A stretch of 64,000 nucleotides of DNA from JANQPX01 sp041398025 (lineage in GTDB: Bacteria > Pseudomonadota > Alphaproteobacteria > Geminicoccales > Geminicoccaceae): assembly GCA_041398025.1 (NCBI GenBank), contig JAWKVM010000001.1, positions 62,001 to 126,000 of the forward strand, given 5' to 3'. The position numbers were made by a program, and so were the translations under genes. Under the pieces are notes generated by a model. That model saw only the letters and a program-made list of their open reading frames with translations, had not been told where the DNA came from and ran no database searches. Shown here one piece after another: positions 50,803 to 58,790 of this stretch (position 1 is its first letter; the number at the start of each line of letters is the position of its first letter).

Positions 50803-51450
50803 TCAGCGGGAGGCGACGGCCAGGTTGGGGTGGACGAAGCCGTAGGGATGGTAAATGTTGCCGCCGAAATGGCCGCCGTCGCCATTCCAGAAGCGCACGG
50901 CCGACCAGTCATTGTTCTTCGAGATGTCGATCACCGGCATGTGCTTGTGCACGCGTCCTTTATTGAGCCAGTTGGCATGGCTGACCAGGACCGTGCGGCT
51001 GTCGACGACCTCCTCGACATAGGCGACATGGCCGAGGCTGGAGGTGTTCTTCTTCTTCAGCACCATCACCGAGCCCTTATGCGGATGGGACCCGCGCGGA
51101 TAGCGGCCTTCGGCCTGGTCCCACCAGGTCCAGGCATTGCCGCGGATCTCGATGTGGGAAAGCTCGCGGGCATAGGGCACGCACTGCAGCGGTCGTCTCG
51201 GAACCACGATTTCAGCGAGCAGAGGCTTCGGCAGGTTGGCGGCGGGCCGCGCGTGCCGGCGAGGGTGGATGAGGGCATCGCCGGCGTTCAGGCGGGCGTA
51301 GCGCACGGGGCCCTTGGACGGCTGGATATGCGCGAGCACGTCCGGACGCACCGGGGCATGATGTCCGGCGGCGCAGGCCGAGAGCGCCATGGCGACCACC
51401 AGCAGCGACAGCCCTCTGAGCCCCATCATTGTCCCGAATGGAGTCTTCAT
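50803..51450 (-). CDS. CHAP-domain lipoprotein (peptidoglycan amidase/peptidase)
   Basis: A 215-residue protein with a lipoprotein signal (MALSACAAG, lipobox Cys about 26) and a C-terminal CHAP domain. Nucleophile Cys about 90 lies in RRPLQCVPYARE and the general base His about 141 in SSLGHVAYVEEV; also typical are AWTWWDQAEGRYPRG and MPVIDISKNN. It would cut peptide links in peptidoglycan while tethered to a membrane. A perfect palindrome containing a TTAA-N7-TTAA CtrA-type site lies 45-69 bp upstream, near where a -35 would be, implying cell-cycle control. Confidence 0.88.
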   Translation of the reverse strand: MKTPFGTMMGLRGLSLLVVAMALSACAAGHHAPVRPDVLAHIQPSKGPVRYARLNAGDALIHPRRHARPAANLPKPLLAEIVVPRRPLQCVPYARELSHIEIRGNAWTWWDQAEGRYPRGSHPHKGSVMVLKKKNTSSLGHVAYVEEVVDSRTVLVSHANWLNKGRVHKHMPVIDISKNNDWSAVRFWNGDGGHFGGNIYHPYGFVHPNLAVASR

Positions 51451-51494
51451 TCATTGATATCCGACGTTTCAGCGTTGCCCTCTGTATAACCATC

Positions 51495-51519
51495 AAGTCT
51501 TAAGGCAGGCTTAAGACTT
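51495..51519 (-). promoter_or_regulatory. perfect palindrome with CtrA-type site before the CHAP gene
   Basis: AAGTCTTAAG (51495-51504) and CTTAAGACTT (51510-51519) are perfect complements with spacer GCAGG. Inside lies TTAA-N7-TTAA (51500-51503 and 51511-51514), the CtrA full site. A TTATAC -10-like hexamer on the minus strand (51484-51489) lies just downstream, so the site overlaps the expected -35 region of the CHAP gene, the position where CtrA activates. Confidence 0.65.
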
Positions 51520-51601
51520 CGGTGCAACCTTTTCTTCACCATCGAACACCACCTCGCGGCGCTTGTCGCCCTGATCGTCTCCTGGAAAATCGACATCTCC
51601 C

Positions 51602-52132
51602 CTAGTCGAGGGCGGCGACGTGCTGTCGCGTGGCGGGCCGGCTGAATCGACGTTCATGACCGTCGGCGAGGCCGAGAAACTCCACCTCGACCTCCGCCGT
51701 GCCCTTGTCCTTGAAGCCGAGCTCCCAGGCCGCCCGCCTGGAAAGGTCGATGATCCGCTGCTTCGCGAACGGTCCGCGGTCGTTGACCCGCACGGTGACG
51801 CTCCGGCCATTCTCCAGATTGGTCACGCGCGCGATGCTCGGCAGCGGCAGGGTGGGATGGGCCGCGGTCATGCCGTGCATGTCGTAGACTTCGCCATTCG
51901 CGGTCTTGCGGCCATGAAAGGGCTGACCGTACCAGGACGCCACGCCGGTCTCGCGATAGTGGCTGACCAGGCGTGGATAGTACCATTCGCCGTTCACCTT
52001 GTAGGGCTCGCCCACCTTGAAGTGGCCGGCCCCGCTGCCCTGGTGACCGCTCTGACAGCCCCCGAGGAGCAACACGCCCAGAATCATGCCAGCCAGCGCG
52101 CGCCATCGGGCGCTCAAATGACCATACGTCAT
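51602..52132 (-). CDS. rlpA: RlpA-like septal ring lytic transglycosylase
   Basis: A 176-residue lipoprotein (LLLGGCQSG lipobox, Cys about 26 from this start) with a double-psi beta-barrel RlpA domain: GVASWYGQPFHGRKTANGE, YDMHGMTAAHPTLPLPSIAR, VTNLENGRSVTVRVNDRGPF and RIIDLSRRAAWELGF. The Asp of VNDRGPF and the His of FHG are in the places of the catalytic pair. It cleaves glycan strands lacking peptides at the septum. No SPOR domain is attached, a short form. A GTG at 52177 is an alternative start. Upstream of the CHAP gene on the same strand with 151 bp between. Confidence 0.87.
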   Translation of the reverse strand: MTYGHLSARWRALAGMILGVLLLGGCQSGHQGSGAGHFKVGEPYKVNGEWYYPRLVSHYRETGVASWYGQPFHGRKTANGEVYDMHGMTAAHPTLPLPSIARVTNLENGRSVTVRVNDRGPFAKQRIIDLSRRAAWELGFKDKGTAEVEVEFLGLADGHERRFSRPATRQHVAALD

Positions 52133-52322
52133 GCCAAACCCTTGCCTTGCCGAGGCCGCTCCGAACCACACTCCCACTTTAGATAAAACCGGGAGGCAAT
52201 CAAGAGATTGGCCAGGAGGCGTATGTAGATGATGCTTTGATTGAAGGAAACTGTGTAAGACGCTCTATTTCAGGCGTCATGCAATGATCAAAACATGATC
52301 GCTGCGTCTGTTGTATTCAACC

Positions 52323-53087
52323 CTAACGTGCAATCCATCCGCCGTCAACCGGCAGAATGGCGCCGGTGATCATCGACGCCGCGTCGCTTGCGAGGAAGGC
52401 GATGGCGGCGGCGACCTCTTCCGGCTCGACGAAGCGGCCCATGGGCGTGGCGTCGAGCAGGCGCTCGACCATGGCGTCGTCGTTCATCAGGGGGGCGGTC
52501 AAGGCGGTGCGCGCGAAGGTCGGAGCGACTGCGTTCACCCGAACACCATCCCTGGCCCATTCGCAGGCGAGGCCGCGGGTCATGTTGACCACGGCGCCCT
52601 TGGCTGCGAGATAGGCGAGATTCGCGTAATGCGCGCTGGCCACCAGACCCATGATCGAGGCGACGTTGACCACGGCGCCCGATCCCTGCTTCAGCATGTG
52701 CCGTCCGGCCGCGCGTGCCATGAAGAAGCTGCCGTCCGGTCCTGCAGCCATGGCGCGACGCCAGCGCTCGGTCTCGAGGTCCACCGTGGGCATGCGCGCG
52801 CCGACGCCGGCATTGTTGACCAGGATGTCGATCCGCCCATGGCGGCGCGCCACCTCGCCGACCACGTCGTTCACCTGGGCTTCGTCGGTGACGTCGAGGG
52901 TGAAGGCATCACCGCGTTCGATCTCCGCAGCCACGGCCGCGGCCGCCTCGCCATCGATATCGGTGACGGCGACGATGGCGCCATGCGCGGCGAGGGCATG
53001 AGCCGTCGCGCGGCCGATCCCGGCGCCGCCGCCGGTGATGATGGCGACGCGGTCATCAAGGCGGTGCAGCTTCTGATAGTCGGTCAT
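52323..53087 (-). CDS. SDR-family oxidoreductase downstream of dhaK
   Basis: A 254-residue short-chain dehydrogenase: IITGGGAGIGRATAHALAAH (cofactor loop), VNNAGVGAR (about 93), Ser in VNVASIMGLVAS, YLAAKGAVVN (Tyr and Lys), ending SMITGAILPVDGGW. It is encoded 27 bp after dhaK on the same strand and is probably cotranscribed with it. An enzyme making or consuming a ketose/triose ketone would fit a dihydroxyacetone kinase operon, but the substrate is inferred from context only. Confidence 0.87.
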   Translation of the reverse strand: MTDYQKLHRLDDRVAIITGGGAGIGRATAHALAAHGAIVAVTDIDGEAAAAVAAEIERGDAFTLDVTDEAQVNDVVGEVARRHGRIDILVNNAGVGARMPTVDLETERWRRAMAAGPDGSFFMARAAGRHMLKQGSGAVVNVASIMGLVASAHYANLAYLAAKGAVVNMTRGLACEWARDGVRVNAVAPTFARTALTAPLMNDDAMVERLLDATPMGRFVEPEEVAAAIAFLASDAASMITGAILPVDGGWIAR

Positions 53088-53114
53088 TCTTTGGCCCCCC
53101 GGTTCGTCAAAACG

Positions 53115-54116
53115 TCAGCGCTGCGGCGCGTCCGCGGCCCAGCGAAGGCCCGCCGTGTGCACGGGCGCATCCCAAAGCCGTGTCAGCTCGTCGTCCAGGT
53201 GGGTCACGGTGAGCGAGCAGCCGGCCATGTCGAGCGAGGTGCAGTAATTGCCGACGAGAGAGCGTGCGATGCTGAAGCCCTTCGCTTCGAGGCGCTTGGC
53301 GGCGGCCTCGTAGACCAGATAGAGCTCCATCGCCGGGGTCGCGCCGAAGCCGTTCACCAGGAGGAGGGCATCGCCGCTGCCGCCGAGATCGGCGGCGATC
53401 GCATCGATCATCTCCTCGACGATGGCATCGGCGGGTTTCAGCTTCACCCGCCTGCGCCCCGGCTCGCCGTGGATGCCGACCCCCATCTCGATCTCGTCGT
53501 CACCGATCGCGAACGTGGGCTTGCCCGCGGCCGGAACGGTGCAGCTGGTCAGCGCCACCCCCATGGAACGTGTCTGACGGTTAACCTTGTCACCCAGGGC
53601 CTGGCAGGCCCGGAGATCGCCGCCCTCCTCGGCGAGCGCCCCGACGATCTTCTCGACCACCACCGTGCCGGCGACGCCGCGCCTGCCGGTGGTGTAGGTG
53701 CTGTCCTCGACCGCGCAGTCGTCATTGGTGACCACGGTCGCCTGATCGCAGGACATCATCTCCGCGGCCATCTCGAAATTCATGAGGTCGCCTTCGTAAT
53801 TCTTGACGACGAACAGCACGCCGCCGCCATTTTCCACGGCTTCTGCGGCGGCCAGCATCTGGTCCGGGGTGGGGGAGGTGAAGACCGCACCCGGGCAGGC
53901 GGCATCGAGCATGCCGACACCGACGAAGCCCGCATGCAGCGGCTCATGCCCGGAGCCGCCGCCCGAGATCAGCGCCACCTTGCCCTTCCTGGTCGGCTTG
54001 GCGCGCGTGACGAAGGCGGGATCGTGGTGCACCCTGACCAGATCGGCATGGGCGCGCCCGAAGCCGTCCAGCGCTTCGGTCAGGATGTCGTCGACGTCGT
54101 TGACGAATTTCTTCAT
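53115..54116 (-). CDS. dhaK: dihydroxyacetone kinase subunit DhaK
   Basis: A 333-residue DhaK that binds dihydroxyacetone covalently through a histidine, visible in EMGVGIHGEPGRRRV (about 212-226), with substrate-pocket segments VALISGGGSGHEPLHAGF and FVVKNYEGDLMNFEMA. Start ATG 54116 (MKKFVNDVDDILTEALDGF) is the conserved beginning; open frame upstream runs into a repeat region and is rejected. It is separated from dhaL, dhaM, HPr and EI by a 391-bp gap containing palindrome family A, so it may have its own promoter. Confidence 0.95.
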   Translation of the reverse strand: MKKFVNDVDDILTEALDGFGRAHADLVRVHHDPAFVTRAKPTRKGKVALISGGGSGHEPLHAGFVGVGMLDAACPGAVFTSPTPDQMLAAAEAVENGGGVLFVVKNYEGDLMNFEMAAEMMSCDQATVVTNDDCAVEDSTYTTGRRGVAGTVVVEKIVGALAEEGGDLRACQALGDKVNRQTRSMGVALTSCTVPAAGKPTFAIGDDEIEMGVGIHGEPGRRRVKLKPADAIVEEMIDAIAADLGGSGDALLLVNGFGATPAMELYLVYEAAAKRLEAKGFSIARSLVGNYCTSLDMAGCSLTVTHLDDELTRLWDAPVHTAGLRWAADAPQR

Positions 54117-54507
54117 GACGGGGCCTCCCCTGTATCTGCCATTCCGGTTCTGGTCGAGCCCATCGATATCCAGGGGCCCACCTTTAACCAGACCATAGCC
54201 CATCGCCGCTACGCTCGTCGATCAGGTCCATGCGATCCTGGGGTCCGAGCCTCGCCCAGCTTTTTCCGCGGGCGGGCGGATTCCCAGGATCGCATGGACC
54301 ATGAAACAGCGTGCCAGCGATCGGTTAAGGAAAGCCTAACGCTTGAAAGAAAGCTTGTCGGACGGAAGCGGTAGGGCGTGCGCCGCAGGAAAGCTCGTGT
54401 GATGGCGATCGGACCATCGCCGATCGGGATCGGCTCTCGGTGTGGGCTGCTTTCTGGTCAAGCGTGGCGACGACTGCGGTTTGTCCGGACCCTGCGAGCT
54501 GTTCTCT
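54117..54507. other. intergenic region between EI gene and dhaK
   Basis: 391 bp. It contains palindrome family A copy 2 (54225-54300) and, at 54325-54339, TTAA-N7-CTAA, one base short of the CtrA pattern. No coding sequence or terminator with a T-run is seen. Confidence 0.6.
54225..54300. repeat. dispersed palindrome family A, copy 2
   Basis: A 76-bp element with perfect 18-bp inverted arms, GGTCCATGCGATCCTGGG (54225-54242) and its complement (54283-54300). It aligns in reverse complement with copy 1 at 36429-36507 including the interior. It separates dhaK from the rest of the Dha-PTS genes. Confidence 0.82.
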
Positions 54508-56118
54508 TCATATCTCGATGTCGGCAAGCGCGAGCTTGATCCGGTCGAAGGCGGCGGGGGCGACCGAGAGCTTGCGCAGGCCGGCACCGAGCAGGAGCGG
54601 CAGCCAGGCCGGGTCCGAAGCCATGTCGCCGCAAAGGCTGACCTCCCTGCCGCTGGTTCGCCCATGCTCGACCACGCGTCGGATCAGCCTCTCGATCGCG
54701 GGATGACCGGGGTCGAGCAGGGCTGCGACCCGGCCCTCGCCGTCGCGCGCGGCCGCCATGACATATTGGATCAGGTCGTTCGAGCCGATCGAATAAAAGG
54801 CTGCATCCAGGCTGTCGGCGGCGATCGCGGCGGCGGGCGTCTCCACCATGATCCCCAGCCCCGGCATGGCGGCGGCCATGGCCGTTGACTTCAGGGACGC
54901 CAGGCCTTCGGCCATCAGGGCCTGCGTCTGGTCGATCTCCGCCTGCACCGTCACCATCGGCAGCATCACCTGGAGCGGGCCTTCCGCGGCGACGCGCAGC
55001 AGGGCCCGGAGCTGCGGGATCAGGAGATCCGGCCGCTCGAGGGCGAGGCGGATGCCGCGCAGGCCGAGAAACGGGTTTTTTTCGACGGGCAGGTCGAGGC
55101 CGGCGAGCGGCTTGTCCCCGCCGATATCGAGGGTGCGCACGATCAGCGGCTTGCCGGCGAGGCGGCGCTGCAGGTCCCGATAGTGGCGATAGTGGGTCTC
55201 TTCGTCCGGGAGGTCCGATCGGCCGATCAGCAGAAACTCCGAGCGCAGCAGGCCGACGCCGTCAGCGGCTCTTAGCGTCTGGTCATCGACGGCTGCGGGG
55301 TCGTCGACATTGATCATCAGCTCGATGCGCGTGCCGTCGGCGGTGGCGGCAGGTTTTTCCCGGATGGCGTGCGCCCGCCTGGCGACGCCGGCCGCCATGG
55401 CAAGCTGGCTGCGATAGCGTTTGAGCGTCGCCTGGCTCGGCGCTCGCAGCAAGAGCCCGGCGTCGCCGTCGAGAATGGCGTCGTCCTCGCCGTTCCCGCC
55501 TTCCCCTGCCGCCAGGCCGAGGCCGATCACCATGGGCAGGCCGCGGCCGCGGGCGAGGATGGCGACATGGCTGCTGGCGCTGCCGCGGGTGAGCGCGATC
55601 CCGCCCGGCTTCATTGCCGCGAGCGCCAGGAACAGCGAAGGCGCCAGATCCTCGGCGAGCAGCAGTGTGCCTTCGGAAAAGTCCGGAAGCTCGATCGAGA
55701 CGCCGTCGAGCGTGCGCAGGACGCGATCCCGCAGGTCCAGAAGATCGCTCGCACGTGCCCGGAAATAGTCGTCATCCGCCGCTTCGTAGGTCGCGATCTG
55801 GTCCGCGAGACCGCTTGTCCAGGCGGCACCCGCGGCCTCGCCTCCTTCGATCAGCGGCAGCACCTCCTCGATCAGGGCGGGGTCCGAGAGCATTTCGATC
55901 TGAAAGGCGAGAATGTCAGCGCCGTCGCCCGAGGCTACCGCGGCCAGCGCCTCGAGGTCGGCCATGGCGGTTGCGATCGCGGCATCGAGGGCGGCGCGCT
56001 CCTCGGCGGGGGTGTCCCGGCGGCGCCCGGTCGATGTTTTTCCGTCTTCAAGGCGAACCAGAGGACCGATCGCGACGCCGGGAGCGGCCGGTTTGCCGGC
56101 GAAGCGCCGCTCCGTCAT
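54508..56118 (-). CDS. ptsI: PTS enzyme I (PEP-protein phosphotransferase)
   Basis: A 536-residue EI. The N-terminal domain has the phosphorylated His in GSASSHVAILARGRGLP (H184). The C-terminal PEP-binding barrel shows GVGLLRSEFLLIGR, RTLDIGGDKPLAGLDLP, LGLRGIRLALERPD, FYSIGSNDLIQYVMAAARDG and catalytic Cys about 496 in EVSLCGDMASDP. No GAF domain precedes it (so not PtsP). It takes phosphate from PEP and passes it to HPr. Its start overlaps the HPr stop by four bases. Dedicated to dihydroxyacetone kinase by context. Confidence 0.93.
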   Translation of the reverse strand: MTERRFAGKPAAPGVAIGPLVRLEDGKTSTGRRRDTPAEERAALDAAIATAMADLEALAAVASGDGADILAFQIEMLSDPALIEEVLPLIEGGEAAGAAWTSGLADQIATYEAADDDYFRARASDLLDLRDRVLRTLDGVSIELPDFSEGTLLLAEDLAPSLFLALAAMKPGGIALTRGSASSHVAILARGRGLPMVIGLGLAAGEGGNGEDDAILDGDAGLLLRAPSQATLKRYRSQLAMAAGVARRAHAIREKPAATADGTRIELMINVDDPAAVDDQTLRAADGVGLLRSEFLLIGRSDLPDEETHYRHYRDLQRRLAGKPLIVRTLDIGGDKPLAGLDLPVEKNPFLGLRGIRLALERPDLLIPQLRALLRVAAEGPLQVMLPMVTVQAEIDQTQALMAEGLASLKSTAMAAAMPGLGIMVETPAAAIAADSLDAAFYSIGSNDLIQYVMAAARDGEGRVAALLDPGHPAIERLIRRVVEHGRTSGREVSLCGDMASDPAWLPLLLGAGLRKLSVAPAAFDRIKLALADIEI

Positions 56119-56453
56119 CCGTCTTTGTCGGCCCCGTGGGCCTCGCTGGCCGCGCCGGTCCCGCTGACCTCGTCGAAATCGCGCTCGACCAGGGCCTGCA
56201 GCGCGTCGATCGCCGCCTCGGCCTCGGCGCCGCTCGCCTGCATCTGCAGGACGGCGCCGGTGCGCAGTTTCAGCGCCATGACCTTGACGATGCTCTTGGC
56301 GTCCACCCAGGGCCGGTCATCGCCGCCGCGGATCCGGATATCAGCGGCCTTGAAGCCCTTGGCGAGCTTGGTGAACGCGATCGCCGGACGGGCGTGCAGG
56401 CCGACCGGATGGCTGATCGTCACCGTTCGTTCGATGGTCAGGCTGCCGCTCAC
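56115..56453 (-). CDS. ptsH: HPr-family phosphocarrier protein
   Basis: A 112-residue HPr: phosphorylated His20 in HPVGLHARPAIAF, and the regulatory Ser position in DAKSIVKVMALKLRTG (S54). The C-terminal extension of about 20 residues (GTGAASEAHGADKDG) is longer than in a standard 85-90 residue HPr. It relays phosphate from EI to DhaM. Four-base overlaps with dhaM upstream and EI downstream show tight coupling. Confidence 0.93.
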   Translation of the reverse strand: MSGSLTIERTVTISHPVGLHARPAIAFTKLAKGFKAADIRIRGGDDRPWVDAKSIVKVMALKLRTGAVLQMQASGAEAEAAIDALQALVERDFDEVSGTGAASEAHGADKDG

Positions 56454-56839
56454 AGCAGCGCGGACTCGGCGGTCATGCAGACCTCCTCGAGGCTGCTGCC
56501 GCCCGAGGCCTCGGTCGCGGCGAGCACCGCGCCTTCGACCACGGGCGCGTTGCAGATCCGCACCTTGCGCCGCCGCTCCCAGGGCAGCAGCTCGATCGCC
56601 ATCTCGGTATTCATCTCGGCGGCGCCCAGATCCACCATGATGGCGACGCCGGCCTCGCTCCAGGCGCCGTCGATCGCCTCGCTGATCGCCTGCACGTCGG
56701 TGCCGAGCCCGCCCGCCGGGTCGCCGCCGGTATGGCGAAGCGGCACTTCGTCGCCGACCATGCCGCGCACCATGTCGGCGGCACCGCGTGCCACGTCGGC
56801 GGAATGGGAAACGATCACGATGCCGACATTCTCGCTCAC
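56450..56839 (-). CDS. dhaM: dihydroxyacetone kinase phosphotransfer subunit DhaM
   Basis: A 129-residue EIIA-mannose-like protein. The phosphorylated His12 lies in GIVIVSHSADVARGAADM, and the family pattern VPLRHTGGDPAGGLGTDVQA and IMVDLGAAEMNTEMAIELL follows. It is the single-domain type: HPr and EI are separate genes here, unlike E. coli DhaM where they are fused. It transfers phosphate from HPr to the ADP bound in DhaL. Four-base overlap with dhaL. Confidence 0.93.
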   Translation of the reverse strand: MSENVGIVIVSHSADVARGAADMVRGMVGDEVPLRHTGGDPAGGLGTDVQAISEAIDGAWSEAGVAIMVDLGAAEMNTEMAIELLPWERRRKVRICNAPVVEGAVLAATEASGGSSLEEVCMTAESALL

Positions 56840-57447
56840 GTCTCTCTCTCCAGCACGTCGCAGATGGTGTTGACCAGAAGCTGGCTCGAGGTGGCGCCGG
56901 GGTCGTAGTGACCGACCGAGCGCTCCCCCAGAAAGGACGCGCGGCCGCGGGTCGCCAGCATGTCGCGCGTCGCCTCGCGCGCTGCGTCCGCTGCCTCGCG
57001 CGCCGCCGCGATCACCGCCGCCGCCGGCTCGCCGCCATGGCCCTTTAAGCTTTCGTGGACCGGCACCAGCACGTCCAGCATGGTCTTGGCACCGACATCG
57101 GACTTGCCGCGCTTCTTCACCATGGCGATCCCCTCCGCGAGCTGGCCTTCGAGATCGTCGCCGGCCTTGGCCGCCTTGGCCATACCCATCAGCAGGCTGC
57201 CATAGAGAGGGCCGGAGGCACCGCCCACCTTCATCACCAGGGTCATGCCCGCCTTGTGCAGGGCCTCGTCATCGGCAAGCTCCGCGATCGCGTCCTTCTC
57301 CTGCCGGATCGCCTCGAAGCCGCGCTTCATGTTGATGCCGTGGTCGCCGTCGCCGATCGCCTGATCGAGCGCGGTCAGCGTGTCGGCCTGCTGCGCAATC
57401 ACGTCAGCGGCGGCATCGATCAACGCCGCCTTCAGACTTGGGGTCAT
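56836..57447 (-). CDS. dhaL: dihydroxyacetone kinase subunit DhaL
   Basis: A 203-residue all-helical nucleotide-binding subunit that keeps ADP bound and rephosphorylated by DhaM. Mg-ADP ligands are the Asp residues in ALDQAIGDGDHGINM (about 28-42); also present are VGGASGPLYGSLL and the C-terminal GHYDPGATSSQLLVNTI. ATG 57447 (MTPSLKAAL) is chosen over an upstream ATG that adds a Gly/Ser stretch. First of the dhaL-dhaM-HPr-EI overlapping set. Confidence 0.94.
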   Translation of the reverse strand: MTPSLKAALIDAAADVIAQQADTLTALDQAIGDGDHGINMKRGFEAIRQEKDAIAELADDEALHKAGMTLVMKVGGASGPLYGSLLMGMAKAAKAGDDLEGQLAEGIAMVKKRGKSDVGAKTMLDVLVPVHESLKGHGGEPAAAVIAAAREAADAAREATRDMLATRGRASFLGERSVGHYDPGATSSQLLVNTICDVLERET

Positions 57448-57598
57448 CGCTCCCGTCCCTGATCCGCCCGAGCTTGGAGGCATCGCGGCCCGACGGTGTC
57501 GGCGTCGAGCATCGGACAGGAGCTTAACAACTGAAACCCTCCGGGGAAAGCCGGCTCGCGGCCATCATCGCACGCGCCGTGCGTCAAAAGCTGGCGCC

Positions 57599-58582
57599 CT
57601 AGAAGCGCGTCCATCCCGGGATCTCTGCGGACAGGTCGACCTCGCGCCATTTCTCGTGAAAGGGCGGTTGCTGCAGTCGCGCGATGCTTTTGGTCAGGTC
57701 GTCGTAGAAGCGCCTGAGCTGCCGCCTTTTCTCGGCACGTTCGGGCCAGGCGTAGACGGCCATGACCGTGGGCACGGCGAGCGTCTCGATCGCCCTGTCG
57801 CCGTCGATCAGGCGCGGATAGTCCGTCGGGGCCAGACGGGCGTCGTCATAGGCCTCGCCGATGGCCGAGGTGGGCAGCGACAGCAGGTGCAGACCCTCGT
57901 CCGAGGCGACCGCCTCGACCTGCAGGGAAGGCTTGGCGTCGACCCGCACCCAGGCGTCGATCTCGCCCTGACGCAGCTTGTCGAGCGCGATCTGGTAGTC
58001 GTCGTCGCTGGCCTTGACCGAGATGCCGAGCGCTTTGAACACCAGGCTCGCCGTCAAGAAGCTGCCGCTGGAGGCCGGGCCGAAATTCACGCGCCTGCCT
58101 TCGAGGTTCTGGACCGATGCGATGTCCTTGCTGGCAAGCAGGTGGAACTCCTTGTTGTAGAGCCTGGCGAGATAGCGGATTCGTTTCTCGATATTCGGGA
58201 ACAGGTCGACCCGCTTGTAGAAATCGAGCACGTCAGCCTGCACGAAGGCGATGTCGACGCCGCGCAGCAGCAGCAGATCCTCGATCGCGCGCACCGAGCC
58301 GGCACCGGCCATCGGCAGGATGCGGCGCTCATAGCCCTGATCGAGAAGGGCCGTGAGATCGTCGATCATGGCGAAGTCGGTGCCGCGCGCACCGTCACCG
58401 AGAACGCCGATCACCTCCTTGTTGACCAGAGCGCGCTGCGCTTCGAGATCGAGGGCGACAGCGTCCTTCGGCGGCGTGCCGAGGCAGAAGCAGGCTGCGA
58501 GCCAGAGTATCGGCACCATCCGTAAGAGCGCCGGCAAGGCCGGTCGAGATCCCGAACATCGCATTGTTGTTCTCAGATCCAT
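57599..58582 (-). CDS. orphan TAXI-family solute-binding protein 3
   Basis: A 327-residue protein starting MDLRTTMRCSGS with a hydrophobic leader (ALLRMVPILWLAACFCLG). The same order as the two other window paralogues is seen: ILPMAGAGSVRAIEDLLLLR, GVDIAFVQADVLDFYKRVDL, KEFHLLASKDIASVQNLEGR, VNFGPASSGSFLTASLVF, KLRQGEIDAWVRVDA, GLHLLSLPT, AVPTVMAVYAWP and VDLSAEIPGWTRF. The long open frame upstream of 58582 crosses the divergent gene and is rejected. No TRAP membrane subunit is adjacent. Ligand unknown. Confidence 0.85.
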   Translation of the reverse strand: MDLRTTMRCSGSRPALPALLRMVPILWLAACFCLGTPPKDAVALDLEAQRALVNKEVIGVLGDGARGTDFAMIDDLTALLDQGYERRILPMAGAGSVRAIEDLLLLRGVDIAFVQADVLDFYKRVDLFPNIEKRIRYLARLYNKEFHLLASKDIASVQNLEGRRVNFGPASSGSFLTASLVFKALGISVKASDDDYQIALDKLRQGEIDAWVRVDAKPSLQVEAVASDEGLHLLSLPTSAIGEAYDDARLAPTDYPRLIDGDRAIETLAVPTVMAVYAWPERAEKRRQLRRFYDDLTKSIARLQQPPFHEKWREVDLSAEIPGWTRF

Positions 58583-58790
58583 CTCTGTTAAAACAGAAAG
58601 CCGATATCGATCGCTGCGGGACAGCGAAGGCCTGAGGTCGCCGCTAGCCCTTACCCGAAAGGGCGGATAGTCGGCGAAGCCGTCATCGGCCGTCAAGGTC
58701 GGGCGCCGTCCGGCGGGTCGAAGCGGCAGCCGGTGTTGCAGCGGGGCGGCTGTCGATGTCGGGCGCGTTTTCATGCTCTTGGGAGCCGGG

